This document shows, piece after piece, positions 50,626 through 63,414 of a stretch of 64,000 bases of DNA (position 1 is the first letter of the stretch; each line of letters opens with the position of its first letter). The position numbers were made by a program, and so were the translations under genes. This DNA is from Euglena gracilis (lineage: Eukaryota > Euglenida > Euglenophyceae > Euglenales), in NCBI GenBank assembly GCA_039621445.1, contig CP154956.1:82828474-82892473 (forward strand), read 5' to 3'. The notes beneath the pieces were generated by a model. That model was not told the DNA's origin. It worked only from the letters and a program-made list of their open reading frames with translations, and made no database searches.

Positions 50626-51074
50626 CTTTTCTACTTGTGGTCTCAACATAGACCCCCAAAACCGACCAAAAATTGTGACCTGAAACGTGGCGTGTGTGTG
50701 GATCAATATGGTTCACTCATTGACCAGGGGCCCGGGGGTGTTTGTCCACGTGAGAGAAACCGCGGCCCAAATTCCTTGGCTGGTGGAGTCCACAAACCGT
50801 CCATTTTTTTTAATCTTGAAACCCCAGCTACAACGCCACAGCCTCTGCTCACCTGTTTCCCGCGTGACGTCCGTCCGGACCCTCCCCGAGGGGGGAGGTC
50901 TGAGACCCCGGGAACCCAATTTTTGGTGTATGTTTTGTTGCAAAACGCGATTTTGGGGCCAACCGGAATTATTTTTCCACAAAACACATTTTTTTTTCAC
51001 AGGGGGGCCCAAACCACCGATTCCCGTCCGCCGCCGGTCGGCCCGCCGCCGCCCCAGGTGCCCGCCCCGCCCAC

Positions 51075-51211
51075 ATGGCGCTGTGCCTCGCCTCGGATGC
51101 CCTGCTGTTGGTGTGCCGGTTCCTGGAGCCCCCGGAGCTGCTGCGGCTCGAGCAGTGTTGCCGGGCGGCCCGCGCCGCGGCCCAGCGCAGCGAGCTGTGG
51201 CGGGAGCTGTG
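51075..51211 (+). CDS. F-box exon with probable start codon
   Basis: ATG then ALCLASDALLLVCRFLEPPE, LLRLEQCCRAARAAAQRSEL, WREL. It has the F-box pattern: LP-x-LL---FL----LL-L--C-----A----LW--L. Third positions are nearly all G or C. The exon probably ends before TGC-CAG at 51209-51215. The ATG is the first in this frame after a Pro/Ala/Arg-rich GC block. Confidence 0.8.
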
Positions 51212-54200
51212 CCAGCCGGGCCTACCCCTCGCCCCTCGTTTGGGTTGTGGCAGTGCAGTCAGCCCCCCCCCCCCGTGTGGAATGTGCATCGTGGTCCAAC
51301 AAACAGTTGGGCCAAAACTCTCAGCCCAAGTGTTCACTGGACATGGGGATTTCCAATATGTTGGAGGCTGGGGTGCCATGTCAGGGCGAATGATGGAAAC
51401 AAAATCTAACAGCAAAATATAACCTGCCGGTTTGTCTATTAGGCACCTGACTGGGTGAAGAAAACCATGGCAGAAAAATCACGGATACCAAAAACCAGGA
51501 AATCGCTGAATTTTTGGATTGGTGTGCATTTTGTGGACTTCATCTGTTGTGCAAACAAAGCCCAACAAAAACCAGCCTGTAAAAATGCTCACTTTTTTGT
51601 TTTCAAATTTATCCCTGAATGATAGCCCCCAAATGATAGCCCCACCAGGTCGACCTGATAAAGGGTCGCGACACCCCCACCACTAACCTCCAGGATAGGT
51701 GGGCCTCCTCCCGTAGGATTTTCCAGATTCTCATTCAGTGGCTTTGCATTGGACAGTAAAAATTCATATTAAAGATTTAAAAGGGCATTCTCATTTTTTT
51801 TTGGTTACCACCTGAGCAGGTCATATGACTGAAGTTGCACACAAAGGATTTGATTTGCAGCTTGCAGGGCTAGGTCTGTGCATGTCAGCGGTTCCCGACC
51901 ATGTACGAGGGCATTATGGGTGTGTGCGACGCGCACCGTATCCAGTCCCGGTTCAGGTCCCCATTTACCATTTCCTTGGATGTTCCAGGAAAACGGTATT
52001 TTTACCATTTATAATGCCCCATTCTTTATGCAGTTTGCCATGTCAACAGCCGATTGCAACTGCAAGTGCAAGAAAACACAGAATAACGTGTGTTTGTGCA
52101 AGAAAAGTTGTTTTTTTTTTGCTCTCTCATTTGCTATTTTACATTTTTTTCAAGAGTGGTTCTTATTTCGAACCTCCATTGTGGGTACCATTAAAATTCT
52201 TCACTGATATTCAGGGATTCCCACAAGTTTATGCCACAAATAATCACGAGCCATCAGGAATCATCACAAGTGGCCACAAACAACCATGAATGAGGTTAAT
52301 GAATGAGGTTTTCTCATTTTTTGGACCCTCTGTAAACCTCTGAAAATGGCCTTTTTACCGAGGATCAATTTCCCCAACGGAAAAACAAACATGGAAATAG
52401 TTGCCATCCTCCTTGCCCTCTGTTCTTGCCATCCTCTGTCCTATCCTCTCCTGCATGCCCACCACTCTGTCCATCATCAGTCATCTCCTCGCCTGTTTTA
52501 TTCCTGATGAACAACTGGAGAACAGGTGGTTGGCGTTGGGCAAGTTGGTATGCTGCACAATAATGCACTATCCTGGAGCAGGGGCAGGGAGATATTCCGG
52601 TCTGGAACAAAACCGGAATAAACCGGAATAGCGAAAACCGGAATAAACCGGAATAAATCGGAATAAAACCCCGGAATAAAATTTTCGGCCGACCGGAATA
52701 TCTCCCTGCCCCTGCCTAGAGTTCAGACGAGTATGACAAGTGCTGGCAAGAGATCAAGATGATCGGGATGAACTGGAGCTGGTGAAAAATCTGGCCTCTT
52801 GCAGTGTACGCAATGATATGTTTGACTAAATGGGGCCATCATCCAGGGCGTTGCTTAAGACATTTTGACCCCAGCCAGCCAGCGGCCCTTTTCCAGCCCG
52901 GGACCCCCTCCCCCCCATCTTTGGATTTATTTCTTTCCAGCCGCCCCTGGGCCCCTTTGGGCAGTTGGACAGTGACGGATTTTTCATTTTCTGGGGTGGG
53001 AAAATGTGCCAAAATGGGTAAAAGTGGGTCAAAAATGGTCGAAAATGGGTCGGGAAAATGCGGTCCAGAACATTTTTTGGGGCCACAAAATCATTTTTTT
53101 TTTGCATAATTGGCAGTTTTTGGGATGTTTGTATGATTTCGATTTTTTGGCACCCGGTTCGACCCCGACAGGTTGGGCCCAGCTCCAGCCCGGGACCCCT
53201 GTGGGGGAGGAGGGGGGGGTTAGCCAGCAGCCTTTCCAGCCAGCCCAAATTTTTCAACCTCTGAGCTGGACCCCTCTTTGGGGAGCCCTTAAGCAACGTC
53301 TGGCATCATCAAACCTTTTTTTGACATTTTTTGGCCTTTTTTGGCCTTTTATTGGCTTAATTGTTAGGAATTTGTGTCACACCATCCTTCACAAAATGAT
53401 TTTTTGAAACATTCTGCAAAACACCACAAAATGCTGAGTGGACGCTTTTTTGGTAGCACAAATAATCACAAATAAAAGCGAATAACCACATATCAGAATC
53501 AAGGGTCATCAACACGAATTTGTGGGATTACAAGTTTGGAGATTTTCCCTCTTAACGACAAAAAAAAATCTGGTATGCGTCGCCTGCATCATCAGAAGTG
53601 TTGATCCTGCTGTCCATGCCCGCGGAATCCCTGCGCCGTCACGGAATGTCCTCCGGCCAAAAATGCCCCCCCCCAAAAAAAAACAACCTGGACCAGACAA
53701 TTGCTTAAGCACTGACCAACCCCCCCCGGGGGGGGTGGGTGACTGGTTTTTTCAAAGTGACTGACTGGTTTTTGGCCCAGACCCCCCCCCGGGGGGGTCG
53801 GCCAGGAGTGGGCAAAAGTGGCTTGAGTGACCCCGGCGCCGAAGGCGCCGGAAAAATTTTTTTGGCCTAAAATGGCCAAAAGTGACTGGAAAGTGGCCGT
53901 TTTTCTGAGTGGCCGCCCCCCCGGGGGGGGGGGGGGTAGTGACTGGCTGGTTTTTTGAAAATGAGTGACTGACTGGTTTTTAAAAAAGTGGAGTGACCCC
54001 CCTCCCCCCCCCCCGGGGGTCGGTAAGCAATTGTATGACCTGGACCCCCGGTTGGAGATGAATATTGGCTGTTTTAGTGATGGGTCATTGGACGACAGGG
54101 GGGGAGGTTAAAAATCCATTCAAAAATTCAGAACGTTGAATTTCTTTTTTTTAAAAAAGTGCAATGTTCAAAATGTTAGGCGACGTGTCAGGTTCCAATA

Positions 54201-57200
54201 GGGTTTTTTTTTTGACAGATCAGGGAGAATGGGGGAAAGGGGGAATACAACACCAAGCCTCGAAGAACGCGACACAAGAAAACATAAAAAAATGTCAAAA
54301 ACCCCCAAAAATTGTCTGCAAATTCCGTCAGCAAAACAGGAGTTCGATCCGTCACAGTGAGGTAATAATCATCCAATGCATGGTTTGTTGTGTCCCCCCC
54401 CCCCCATGCAATGGAGACCTCGATATGCATTTTTTGGAACAAGCACGCAGCAGTCAGTCTGCAGTGCCCACCTGCTTGCGCAAGGCCATGCCATGACCTT
54501 TACCAGTGGGGGGGGGGGATGCGCTGCGCATTTTTGCGCATTTTTTTGCACATTTTTTGTGCATTTTTTCCATTTTCCATTTCCATTTCCATTTTTTTTA
54601 CACTTTTTGGAGTTATTTTGTCCATATTGTCCATGTTGTCCATATTTGTCCAAATGTCAAAAACAAACTTGACATTGGTGTTCTTCAACACCGTTCTTCA
54701 ACACCAACCAAATCACATGCTCACCGAATTTTGCCCACCTTTAATTAACCCATTTCTGTAACCAACGAACCCATTTCCACACTTTTTTTCCACCCAAGGG
54801 ACCCGCCTCAAGAGAAAACCCTTGGGTAATGAGGTGTGGGTACTCATCCAATAATGATGAGGACACTAGGGGTTTCAGAGACCCCACATCGAATCCTACT
54901 CCCCTGGTCACAAGTGAGGCGCACCATGGCTGACATTGTTGGTTATGGTGAACAGAGAGTGACGCCTTGCTCGTGCATTTTCTGGGGGGCCAAAAGGCCT
55001 TCATTTCAGCTTTTTTTGGTGTTTTTGGTTTAATTTTGGGCTTATTGTTGGAAATTTTTCTAAGTCCTTTTTCCCTTAGGAATGTACAAACTCGGCGCAT
55101 TTTTTGCGCATTTTTTTTGGCGCATTTTTGCGCATTTTTGCGCATTTCTGCGCATTTTTCGCGCATTTTTTTGCGCATTTTTTGCGCATTTTTGCGCATT
55201 TTCGCGCATTTTTCCCGAGGGCCGTCCAGCGCATTTCCCCCCCGCCTTTACCCCCGCCCCCCGCTCCCCCTGTTCCCCCCTCCTGTCACAGCGAAGGGGG
55301 GCGACTCGCAGCCCACCAGCAAGCCACCCAGCCCCTCCTCGTCCCCGGAGCTGCGCCCGCGTGGGTCGCGCAAGAGCCGCCAGCGGGCCGGCAGTGACGA
55401 GGGCCCCGGCGGGACGGGACGGAGCGTTGGGAGGGGTGGGAGGGGGGGGGGCCGCACCGGCATGGATGGAGCATGGGCCTTCCGATACATTTTCCGTCGC
55501 CAGGCGCTTGCCGTCCAGCCCCCAAAGTGCCCAACTTGCCACCCCGTTGTGATTTTTTGGGGGGGGTTCCCTTTCTAAAGCGACCGCAATGATGTCCCCA
55601 AAAAGGAAAGTCTGAGCCCCCCAAAGCAATTTTTTTTGGCTTTTATGGTGTCTCCATTCTTTCATTCGTTAATTGTTTTCCCCACAAAGCCTTCCACCAG
55701 ATGAATATCCCTGCCCGTGGTTTGCCACACAACGATTCCCACGGTACGGCAACAGCGCATAGGAGCAACAGCTCATGGGAGTTCGGTGGTAGTGGGTACC
55801 TCCTCGGGTGTTTTCCTCCATTTTTGATTCAAAAAGCACTCAAATTTATTGACCCCCCAAAGTTGGTGAACCCGACCCCCTCTGGGTGGGTGGGTGGGTG
55901 CCTACCTCCCTCTGGCTCTGGTGTATCCAGTTGTCCACAAACCATTTTTTTTCTGTTGGTGGGTCGCCTTATCCGTTCCACCCCTGGCCGCCAGTACGCT
56001 CGAGGAAGAAATGGTCCAGCTTCAGCTCGCATTGGCGTCCTCATTGCAGGGTGTGATTGTTAACTGCCTTCGCTGCCCTGTTTGATTGCTGATCCCCTGC
56101 ACCTAAATGCCAAACTGCCTAAATGTTGCATATATGTATGCATTCATGTACATCTATGCATACATGCCTGGCATATTTATTGCATTGTATTCTATAATCT
56201 CACCCCGCCTGGGTAACTTCAACCCCCAATAAAGATTCAGGGGAATGCTCGAACCTCTAAACCCGCCCCCGTCCCCCAAAATAAGACCCCGGGTCTACTT
56301 TTTGAGCCCGTTGCTGAGAATCTCAAGGGGGAGTTCTGACTTTTGGGGGGGTCTTCTTTTTGGATTTTTGCTTAAAAAATTCGACTCAAAAAACCTTCCC
56401 GCAGGAGGGTCCAAAAATAAGTCCAGAAACGGGCGATTGTGGGCAATGAGCAAGATTGTCTCAAAAATGCTAATTTTAACACATGCAGAATCAGCGAAAA
56501 TCACAGAATTTCCAAAAAATAACGCTTTTGGGGGCATTTTCACATTTTAGAGGTGTTTATTTGGATTTTTCCCAAGAATTCCGAGGGAGTATATTTAGGG
56601 GGAGTCTAGTTTTTGTTTGCTGAAACTCGGCAAGGGCCTTATTTGGGGGGGGGGGGTAATTTTTCACCTGTGCAAAATTTGTCGATCTTTCGCGGTGCTT
56701 GGAAGCATTACAATTTTGACTTTTTTCCAATGGAATACTCTGAAACTCCGAAACTAACGTATTCGACAGTTTTCTTGTTTTTTTCCCCATTTGGTCAGTC
56801 TAGAATACCATTGTTAAGATGTGTGTGTCCAACTCCACCCGGGAGGGGGAGGATGACTGACTGGTTTTTTTCGCAGTGGATGACTGGTTTAGGCTCCAGA
56901 ACCCTTCCCCCCCCCCAGGTCTCCCAGGTCTGGCTGAAAGTGCCCAAGGCACCGGAAATTTTTTTTGGCCAAAACCCATTGATTTTGAGCCACTTTGGCT
57001 GGGTTGCCAGAGTGACCAACTTTTACCCCCCCGGGGCGGGGGGGGGGGTAGAAGTGGGTGACTGGTTTTTGAAAAGTGACTGGTTTTGAAAGTGGAGAGT
57101 GAACCCTCCGGGGGGTGGGGGTCAATAAGCAGTGGTGTGATCCAGAAGCTTGGTGGAGGAGGGCTGGCTGCTACGTTGATGCGGCCCCTCCCTTTCCACA

Positions 57201-60200
57201 GATGGCCTCATCGAAACCCGCAAACAACGAAAGCAGAGGAAGGCGAAAGGAACCGGTGCGCTTCTTGCCCTCTGCTCTGCGGTGCCGTATTTGTCACCGA
57301 CCAGAAAGATGCACAGACATAAATGGCATTTTTAAACCGCTCCTGGTGACGCAATATGGATCCTCGAAAAATGCAACACAAAGCACAAAAAAACAGAAGC
57401 ACAAAAAACATAAACTCAATCTTGTCTTGGACCAGAATTACCCCAGGACCAGGCTTTTCGTCATTTTTTGTTTGTGATTCCTTGAAAACTTTTGGCCAAC
57501 AAATCACATATTTTTGTTCCCAAAGTTCCCAAAACCACAAAATCGATGTTTTCCCCCCATTTTACGGATCATCCAGGCCTTAAAAAAAAATGAATGAGTT
57601 ATTTTTATGAGTTGAAACCATTTTCCAGCATCAGTCCAAGATATGGTTGGAAACAAATTGAGCGAAAAATAGAAGAAAACCTGCCAAAATCAAAGATGGC
57701 ATAAAAACAAAATAAACACGTGTTTCTGTTCCCCCCCTTCTGCAGCCGCAATTACCTTGCATATATTCAGGTGTCTACACAGATAACAAAAAACCACCAA
57801 GCTGCTCTCGGTATGACAACATCAAATTGCAATCATCTATCCAATTTTGCGGCATACAAAATTTTAAGCACAACTGGCAGAAACCTTTCTCAGCCAAAAA
57901 AAAAGCACTGGCCATACAATCTTTGGGCACTGGCCGGCCCCCTGGGAGTGTTGGTTTTTAGACCAAGGATCGCATTTAGGCATCGGGCTAAACTTTGAAT
58001 GTGGGGGAAACTCATCATCCCACGTCAACGTATTCCCAATCCTCACACTGTCACTAAGTCCCTCATAACTCTTAACGCCAATGCCATGCTGTGACAGGCG
58101 GTGCCAACAGTGTGAGACCCCACGGCATGCCAAGAATCGCTTGGGGTCCCGCAGCCCCCCCCCCCCCCAGGGCAGTACGAGAATCGGCCAAACAGCCAGG
58201 GTGGTGGGTGGAGGGGGTCGACTACCCCCCACCTCCTCCCGTATTTCCGGGAGCACCAATTTTTGACCCAAAAAATTATCCCGCCAAAGGCGCCGGGAAA
58301 TTTTGTTAAAAAAGTTTTAAAAAAAATCTGTGAAAATGCTGTGGTGGGTGGGGGTCGACCCCCCCCCATCAGGCCTTCCCGTACAGCCCTGCCCCCCCCC
58401 CTCCATACGCTCACAGAGAAGCCAGTGCTGGCGGAGGAAGAGTCGCAGGTCAGCGCCATGCACGCCGAGCTGCGGGAGCTGGAGGACGAGGTCAGCCGCC
58501 TGGAGCGGCAGCGGGCGGTGCTGTACGCGGAGGACACGGAGGCGTGGGAGGACCTCCAGGCACAGGTGTCCCGTGGGGTACACCTGCCCCCCCCCCCAAC
58601 ATAAACTCCAAAACCCCACCTGCAAACCTAACTTTGGGCTGACCAACCAAAGGACAACCTATTGACCCCCCTGTTGAAAAAAAATCAGGGCGTCTGTGGA
58701 AGGTGTTTGTGGCTGCAAACCCCACGAAAACTTTTTCCCTGAATTTTTTGTGTACACAAGCTTTGTGAAAGGAACCCTTTTTTACAAATCTTGCCAAAAA
58801 AACTCTTTTTGTGAAAAGTATTTTGAATTGGATTCACTTTTGCGGGTTGGATTTGAACAAGCTTCTTTTTAATTTGGAGACCCTGGGGGTTGGTGGGTGG
58901 GTCTGGGGCCAGACCCTCTTGGGGAGGGGTTCTGGTCCGTTTAGCGTTATTTAGCATCATGCGAACCCCTTTTTTGCTTGTTTCTTTTCCTTGGTCGGCC
59001 GAATGAGGAGGGGGGGGGAGGTGACAACCTCATTGTTGATCACATCCAGGCTTCCTTCCAGGATTTAAGTTCAGGGGGGGGGGGGGAAATTGATATCCGC
59101 AATTTTTCCGCAATTTCCGCAATTTTCCGCAATTTCCGCAATTTTCCGCAATTTTCCGCATTTTTTCCGCAATTTCCGCAATTTTTCCGCAATTTTTCAC
59201 CATTTTTTTGAAGAATTTTTTTCCCCACCACCGAAGATGGAAGATCCAATGAGTTAAAGCCATTCTTCAAATGGATCAACAGGTGTGCTATTGTGTTTTG
59301 TTGTTCCCCCCAGTTTACCAATTTTTCTCACCGGTGCACCACTGGTCACAGGATTGGGTGCGTCCCACCTGTGCAAAGAACAGCAAGCGTGTTGATTTGT
59401 GCTCGCCTGCATCGACGTGGGTGTTGCGGTGTTCTGAACCTCACAATTGAAAATTTTCTAAGTCCCCCCAAGCAGAAATGTGTATACCCGATATCAATTT
59501 TTCCGCAATTTTTCCGCAATTTTTCCGCAATTTTTCGCAATTTTTCCGCAATTTTTCCGAAGGCCTCCGATATCAATTTCCCCCCCCCCTAGTTTAAAAG
59601 GGACCCAAAATCAGGCCGTCAGGAGGCGTTTCCCAAAAAAAAAATCCGGCGCTTTGTACCGGGGTAAAATGGGGGTTCGCCTGCACATCGCCCCCCTGAT
59701 GTACCCCAGGAAGCTGAATCGTGACTGAAGGTTTTCAAAGGTTGCATGTAGTTTCCTGGTTTTCATGGATGCCACCCCAAAGCGAGCCTTGCTCTTGGCA
59801 TCTGTTGCAGCGATACTTTATTCAAATCCCAAATACGAATTCCTTGGCAGATCCAAGTTTCCAGCGTCGATTTCTTTGCTCCCAATTCTTTTCTGACCCT
59901 TTTTAACAGCCCAGCATAAATGAACTATTTGAAAAAATATGAGCCAATGGTTTAAAATCGCTCGTAGCAGCTCCCATCAGCACCCATTGTGTGTCTCACA
60001 CCGTATGGTTGCGGATAAGCAGGCATCAAAGGCAGAAAAGTTATAAAAAAGGGGGTTTGCAAAAGGGTGGTTTTGCAAGGAAATTTTTCCCACGGACATG
60101 ATTGTAATTACCACCCCAGCAGAAATGTGTGCAGCCCAAAAAAAAATTCCCTAAGTGACCCCTTTTTGAAAAGTTTTTGCAGGCGTTTAAGGCATTTAAG

Positions 60201-62861
60201 TGGAGGGGGTTGGAGGCTTTTACGGCCCATTACCAAAGACTTGACACCCAAGGTGCCCTGGAAATGCCCTGGCCCCCCTAATTTCAGTGCACAATCAGGC
60301 CTCACAAGGGCAAAGTGCAGAGCCCGAGGTGTCTCGTACTCCCTCAAGGAAAACAGACCAGGGAGGAAGGGACACCGAGGGCGAAGCACAAAACGGGTGT
60401 TTGTGTGTGTGTGTATCTTTTCTGCATTTGGCCCATTTTGGGTGATTTTGGCGTGTATTTCATTTGACTTGCATTCATTTTTTTATCTTATTCAGGATGT
60501 TGCATTCCTCACTCAGATTATGTGCATCTTTCCCCTGGACGGCCCAGCACATCCCCCCCCTCCGCATATTGGGCTGCTTTGGTAGCTTCATCCCATCTGC
60601 TGTGCCGTGCCCATCCTGGTGGTGATTGCTTTTTTTTTTTCACTCCCGCCATGGTGGGAAAGTGTATTGACGGGACAGTATCGCGTGGCTCTCCGCGCAG
60701 CTTGACGACCTTCGGGCCGCCTCCGCGGACCTCCAGGACGCCGTCGCCGCCAAAGAGCAGGAGCTCATCGACCTGCATCTGTGCAGCCAGCTGCTTCGCA
60801 GGGTCGCCTAAAGACGTGAAGGGGACGAAGCACCGCGCAAAGCCCAACGGTCCTTGAGAGGTACCCACATCTCCGAGGAACCTTTGGACTTTCTGCAGGT
60901 TGGCCCGTCAAACACCCTTTTAAGGTCCCCAGTCTAATTGGATTTTGGGGTCCGGAAGGCCCAGCCAGTGGTCCCAGTTGCTGCCTTCGCTTGCAAGCAA
61001 GAGCCGCAACTCTCCCTCTTTGCTTGCCTCCCGAACCCCAATTCAAAAGCAGCTGCGGTCAGGCTGGCTTCACCCCAAAATGAAAGTGCTGGATTGTTAA
61101 ACAGATTGGGGGGGGGGGGGCACGTTGGGTTGTTAAAGAAGTCGTCCTGAAGGATTGCATGTGTGCTGCTATGTCGTTGTTGTGCAATCCAAAAAGAAGC
61201 CGGTGGCTCCTCCTGAAGGAGAGCACCGCCACGACTTTGGACTGGCGCCGGGTCTATGTTCTTCGGGCCGGAGAAGCCTCTGGCTTGCAGGCTTTTTCTT
61301 TGACTTTGGTCTGCGATTGGGGGGGGGGGGTTGTTATCTGTCTGTGGGCAGGTGAGTGGGAGGATAGGCAGGTGGGGATTTTTTTTTCAGAGGGGGGTTC
61401 GTATCCCAGGGGGGGGGGGGTATCCAGTCGGCTGGCGCTGTCTTGTTTCTCTTTCCCCCTTTTCCTTCTTTCCTCTTCCCAGCAAGCACAGTGGTGTGAC
61501 TTGGGGGGTGGGGGGGCGTTATCCAAGCTGGACCGGTGCACCCAAATTGGCTTTCTTTCTTTCCCGCAAAGTTTCCCAATATTGAATACCCCCCCAGGGA
61601 AATTGCCTTACCTGGGAAACTGTCCACAATGCTCCATACCTGCTGATCTGTCACCATATCTTACCCCCCAGGTAATTATTGGGCCCGAGAACCTGTCAGG
61701 GTCCCTCCGGGCAAACTGTCATGGTCAACACAAGGGAGAAAATATTTCACATTCATTTCCAGCTCCAAACACATTAACATAGAGGAGGCTCTTGGTTGGT
61801 TAAAAAATGATATCCTATTGACTTTCTCAGACGAACCTCACAACCAGCAGTCTGCGTAGGCCGTAGGGTACCCTACCCCCCCCCGGGGGGGGAGTCCAGC
61901 CGCCAGCACCTTTTTTCCCGCTAGCACCTCCCAGCTGTGCTGGGACAACCCCCCCCCCCCGGGGTGGGCTGGGACCCCCGGCCGCCTCCACGTACACAGT
62001 CAAAATGAGCTTGAGGCGAAAAACAGCGCCAGGCCAGAAGAAGGGATAAAAGGTGCCAAACAAACAGCCACAGTGCCCGCAGTGGGGGTCCCTTGAAATA
62101 AAGCAAAGCCCAGCTGGACCGAAAATTTTTTTCGGCGCAACCGCCGAAAAAAAATTGATAAAGGGGGTGAAAAATGGCCAAAAACAGCATTTTTTTTTTG
62201 GAGTTTCACCTGCAAAAATGCCAATCTGGCTGGATTTAGTTGTTTTTTTTTGGACATTCTTGGAGTGTGCCGGGTCCAGCTCCCAGCCGGCTGGACCCCC
62301 CCCCCCGGACCCCCACCCTAGGGGGGGAAGTCCAGCCAGCACCCTTTTCCAGCCCCTGAAATAATTCCGTTGAAGCGAAGATTGCAGGATCAATCCCCAA
62401 ACCCACATGTCGGCACATCATATTTCCTGTCATGCTTGTGGCACCTTCCGGAGGGGTCAGCACAAGGCTGCGAGGAGACCCTTTCCCGGGGGGATTTCCA
62501 ACATTTTTTCCTCTGATGGCACCCCAGGATCCACCCCGGGATGTTGCTATTACCCCCCCCCCCCGGGCAATTGACGCCCCCGGGCACTTCTCACCCCCCC
62601 CTCTGTGCTGCCCAATTTGTCGCGTGGCAATTGCCCAGGGGGGGGGACTCTGCCTGTTACAAAACTCAGCCCAGCCAAATCCAGCTGATAGTTCCCATCG
62701 AGTCACCAAAATAATTGCTGCCCTGACCTTCCCCGAACCCCAACGCTGAAGCAGAGGCATTGGGACCGCCGCAAGGTCAAGAAACAGGAGCGCACGGAGG
62801 CACTGGGCGCGAACAAGTCGCTCGACCCGACTTCCGCAAAATCGCTTCGGGCCACCCCCAG
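51075..62861 (+). CDS. F-box and coiled-coil protein gene, partial
   Basis: Exons 51075-51211 (F-box), 55292-55420 (Ser/Pro/Arg-rich), 55995-56050, 58417-58565, 60701-60802 and 62755-62861. The last four join in frame through GT-AG introns into one long coiled coil (TLEEEMVQLQLALASSLQ, VSAMHAELRELEDEVSRLER, EAWEDLQAQ-LDDLRAASAD, LQDAVAAKEQELIDLH, SQLLRR-RHWDRRKVKKQE). If the F-box exon belongs to the same gene, the product would recruit a partner bound by the coil to an SCF ubiquitin ligase. That linkage is inferred only from strand and spacing: exons between 51.2 and 55.9 kb are not all found, so two genes remain possible. No C-terminal domain was seen. Confidence 0.6.
52578..52714 (+). mobile_element. 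137-bp element with 22-bp inverted ends
   Basis: CAGGGGCAGGGAGATATTCC and GGAATATCTCCCTGCCCCTG are inverted. ACCGGAATAA units in the interior. Flanks CCTGGAG and CCTAGAG, offset by one base, resemble a duplication. Confidence 0.8.
52844..53302 (+). mobile_element. TTAAGCAAC-type element, best-bounded copy
   Basis: Ends CAGGGCGTTGCTTAAG and CTTAAGCAACGTCTG. Flanks CCATCATC and GCATCATC match 7/8. Defines the family seen also at 5345, 15470, 44210 and 46117. Confidence 0.88.
53700..54040. mobile_element. C/G-palindromic 'gtgactggtttttt' element fragment
   Basis: Four copies of GTGACTGACTGGTTTTT-like phrases around C/G palindromes. Related phrases at 16735-16790 and 56850-57120. Boundaries not defined. 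Confidence 0.4.
54505..55240. repeat. Two GCGCATTTTT arrays flanking about 500 bp
   Basis: TGCGCATTTTTGCGCATTTT at 54525-54570 and a longer direct array at 55097-55225. Similar placement to the subterminal repeats of other elements here, but no terminal inverted repeat could be fixed. Confidence 0.6.
55292..55420 (+). CDS. Low-complexity exon of the F-box/coiled-coil locus
   Basis: Acceptor CTGTCACAG. Reads AKGGDSQPTSKPPSPSSSPE then LRPRGSRKSRQRAGSDEG, a disordered basic/Ser-Pro segment. The 3' end lies somewhere between 55403 and 55430. Confidence 0.55.
55995..56050 (+). CDS. Coiled-coil exon
   Basis: TLEEEMVQLQLALASSLQ plus one base, with AG acceptor and GTGTGA donor. Joins 58417 as SLQ-E-KPVLAEE in frame, supporting both borders. 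Confidence 0.65.
57187..57330 (+). CDS. Candidate exon or ORF with Cys/His motif
   Basis: CAG then ATG and ASSKPANNESRGRRKEPVRF then LPSALRCRICHRPERCTD. The C-x2-C-H-x4-C cluster looks like a small zinc site. EPVRFLP recurs at 63445-63465. It lies in the intron between 56050 and 58417 and is not needed for the frame there. Confidence 0.3.
58417..58565 (+). CDS. Coiled-coil exon
   Basis: KPVLAEEESQVSAMHAELRE, LEDEVSRLERQRAVLYAED, TEAWEDLQAQ, with Leu/hydrophobic heptads. CACAG acceptor, CAG|GTGTCC donor, joins 60701 in phase 0. Confidence 0.85.
59072..59591. mobile_element. Element with GGAAATTGATATC ends and CCGCAATTTTT arrays
   Basis: CAGGGGG..GGGGAAATTGATATC at the left and GATATCAATTTCCCC..CCCCTA at the right are inverted. 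CCGCAATTTTT arrays lie just inside both ends (59097-59200, 59503-59560) but in the same orientation. Duplication not clear. Confidence 0.7.
60701..60802 (+). CDS. Coiled-coil exon
   Basis: CCGCGCAG acceptor. LDDLRAASADLQDAVAAKEQ then ELIDLHLCSQLLRR, then a GTCGCC donor. Phase 0 on both sides. Confidence 0.82.
61850..62360. mobile_element. C/G-palindromic element copy with 'ccagcacccttttccagcc' blocks
   Basis: Resembles the TTAAGCAAC-type family in block order (AGTCCAGCCGCCAGCACC, AT-rich centre, GTCCAGCCAGCACCCTTTTC), but the outer ends were not found. Confidence 0.4.
62755..62861 (+). CDS. Basic exon following the coiled coil
   Basis: GAAGCAG acceptor. RHWDRRKVKKQERTEALGAN then KSLDPTSAKSLRATP, then AG|GTGCCT. 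Joins the previous exon as LLRR-RHWDRR. Confidence 0.75.
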
Positions 62862-63414
62862 GTGCCTCTGGACCACACCATCCACTTTCCGCAGCATCAC
62901 GCACAGTATTTCCCTTTTTTTTTTTAGGGTTTTTGATGATTTCCGTGAGGTATCTTTCAAAAGCTTTTTTTTTTTAGGGCTGCTTTTGGATGCGAATCTT
63001 GACTCCAAATTAACTCTTCAATTTGAGGTGGGAACATGATAATGGTGGGACAAAGCAGGACCGCCGATTGCCTCACACGTGTGCATTTGAGCGAGCTGAA
63101 GGCAGCGGTAATTCTGTGGTCCTCTTGAACTGCCTCTTGCCTCGGTGGGTGGACGGCTGTTACCGGGGGGGGGGGATTGGAGGCCGAAAAAATTGATTGG
63201 GAAAAAATTGGCGGACAGAAATCCTGCCAAAGTTTTCCGACCTTTTTTGAAAATCCTGCCTCAAAAAATTTCAAAATCACCCTTTTTCCGGTCATCTTGC
63301 GAACAAAACCTGCCAATTTTTTCCGGGCCGTTTTCAGGTTTGGCACCAATTTTTTTCGGCTTCCAATTTTGTCGGTTCTAATTTTATCTAGCTTCAATTT
63401 CCCCCCCCCCCGGT

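Larger units (their letters stand above)
52212..53532 (+). mobile_element. Second CACGAAT-type element, interrupted by two others
   Basis: Left end CAGGGATTCCCACAAGTTTA at 52212; right end CACGAATTTGTGGGATTAC to about 53532. CACAAATAATCACGA arrays occur on both sides. The elements at 52578-52714 and 52844-53302 lie within it. No duplication is preserved. Confidence 0.65.

Noticed and set aside
53580-53660. Exon reading VDPAVHARGIPAPSRN
   Set aside because: Short and GC-rich, but no acceptor/donor pair or phase agreement with neighbouring exons.
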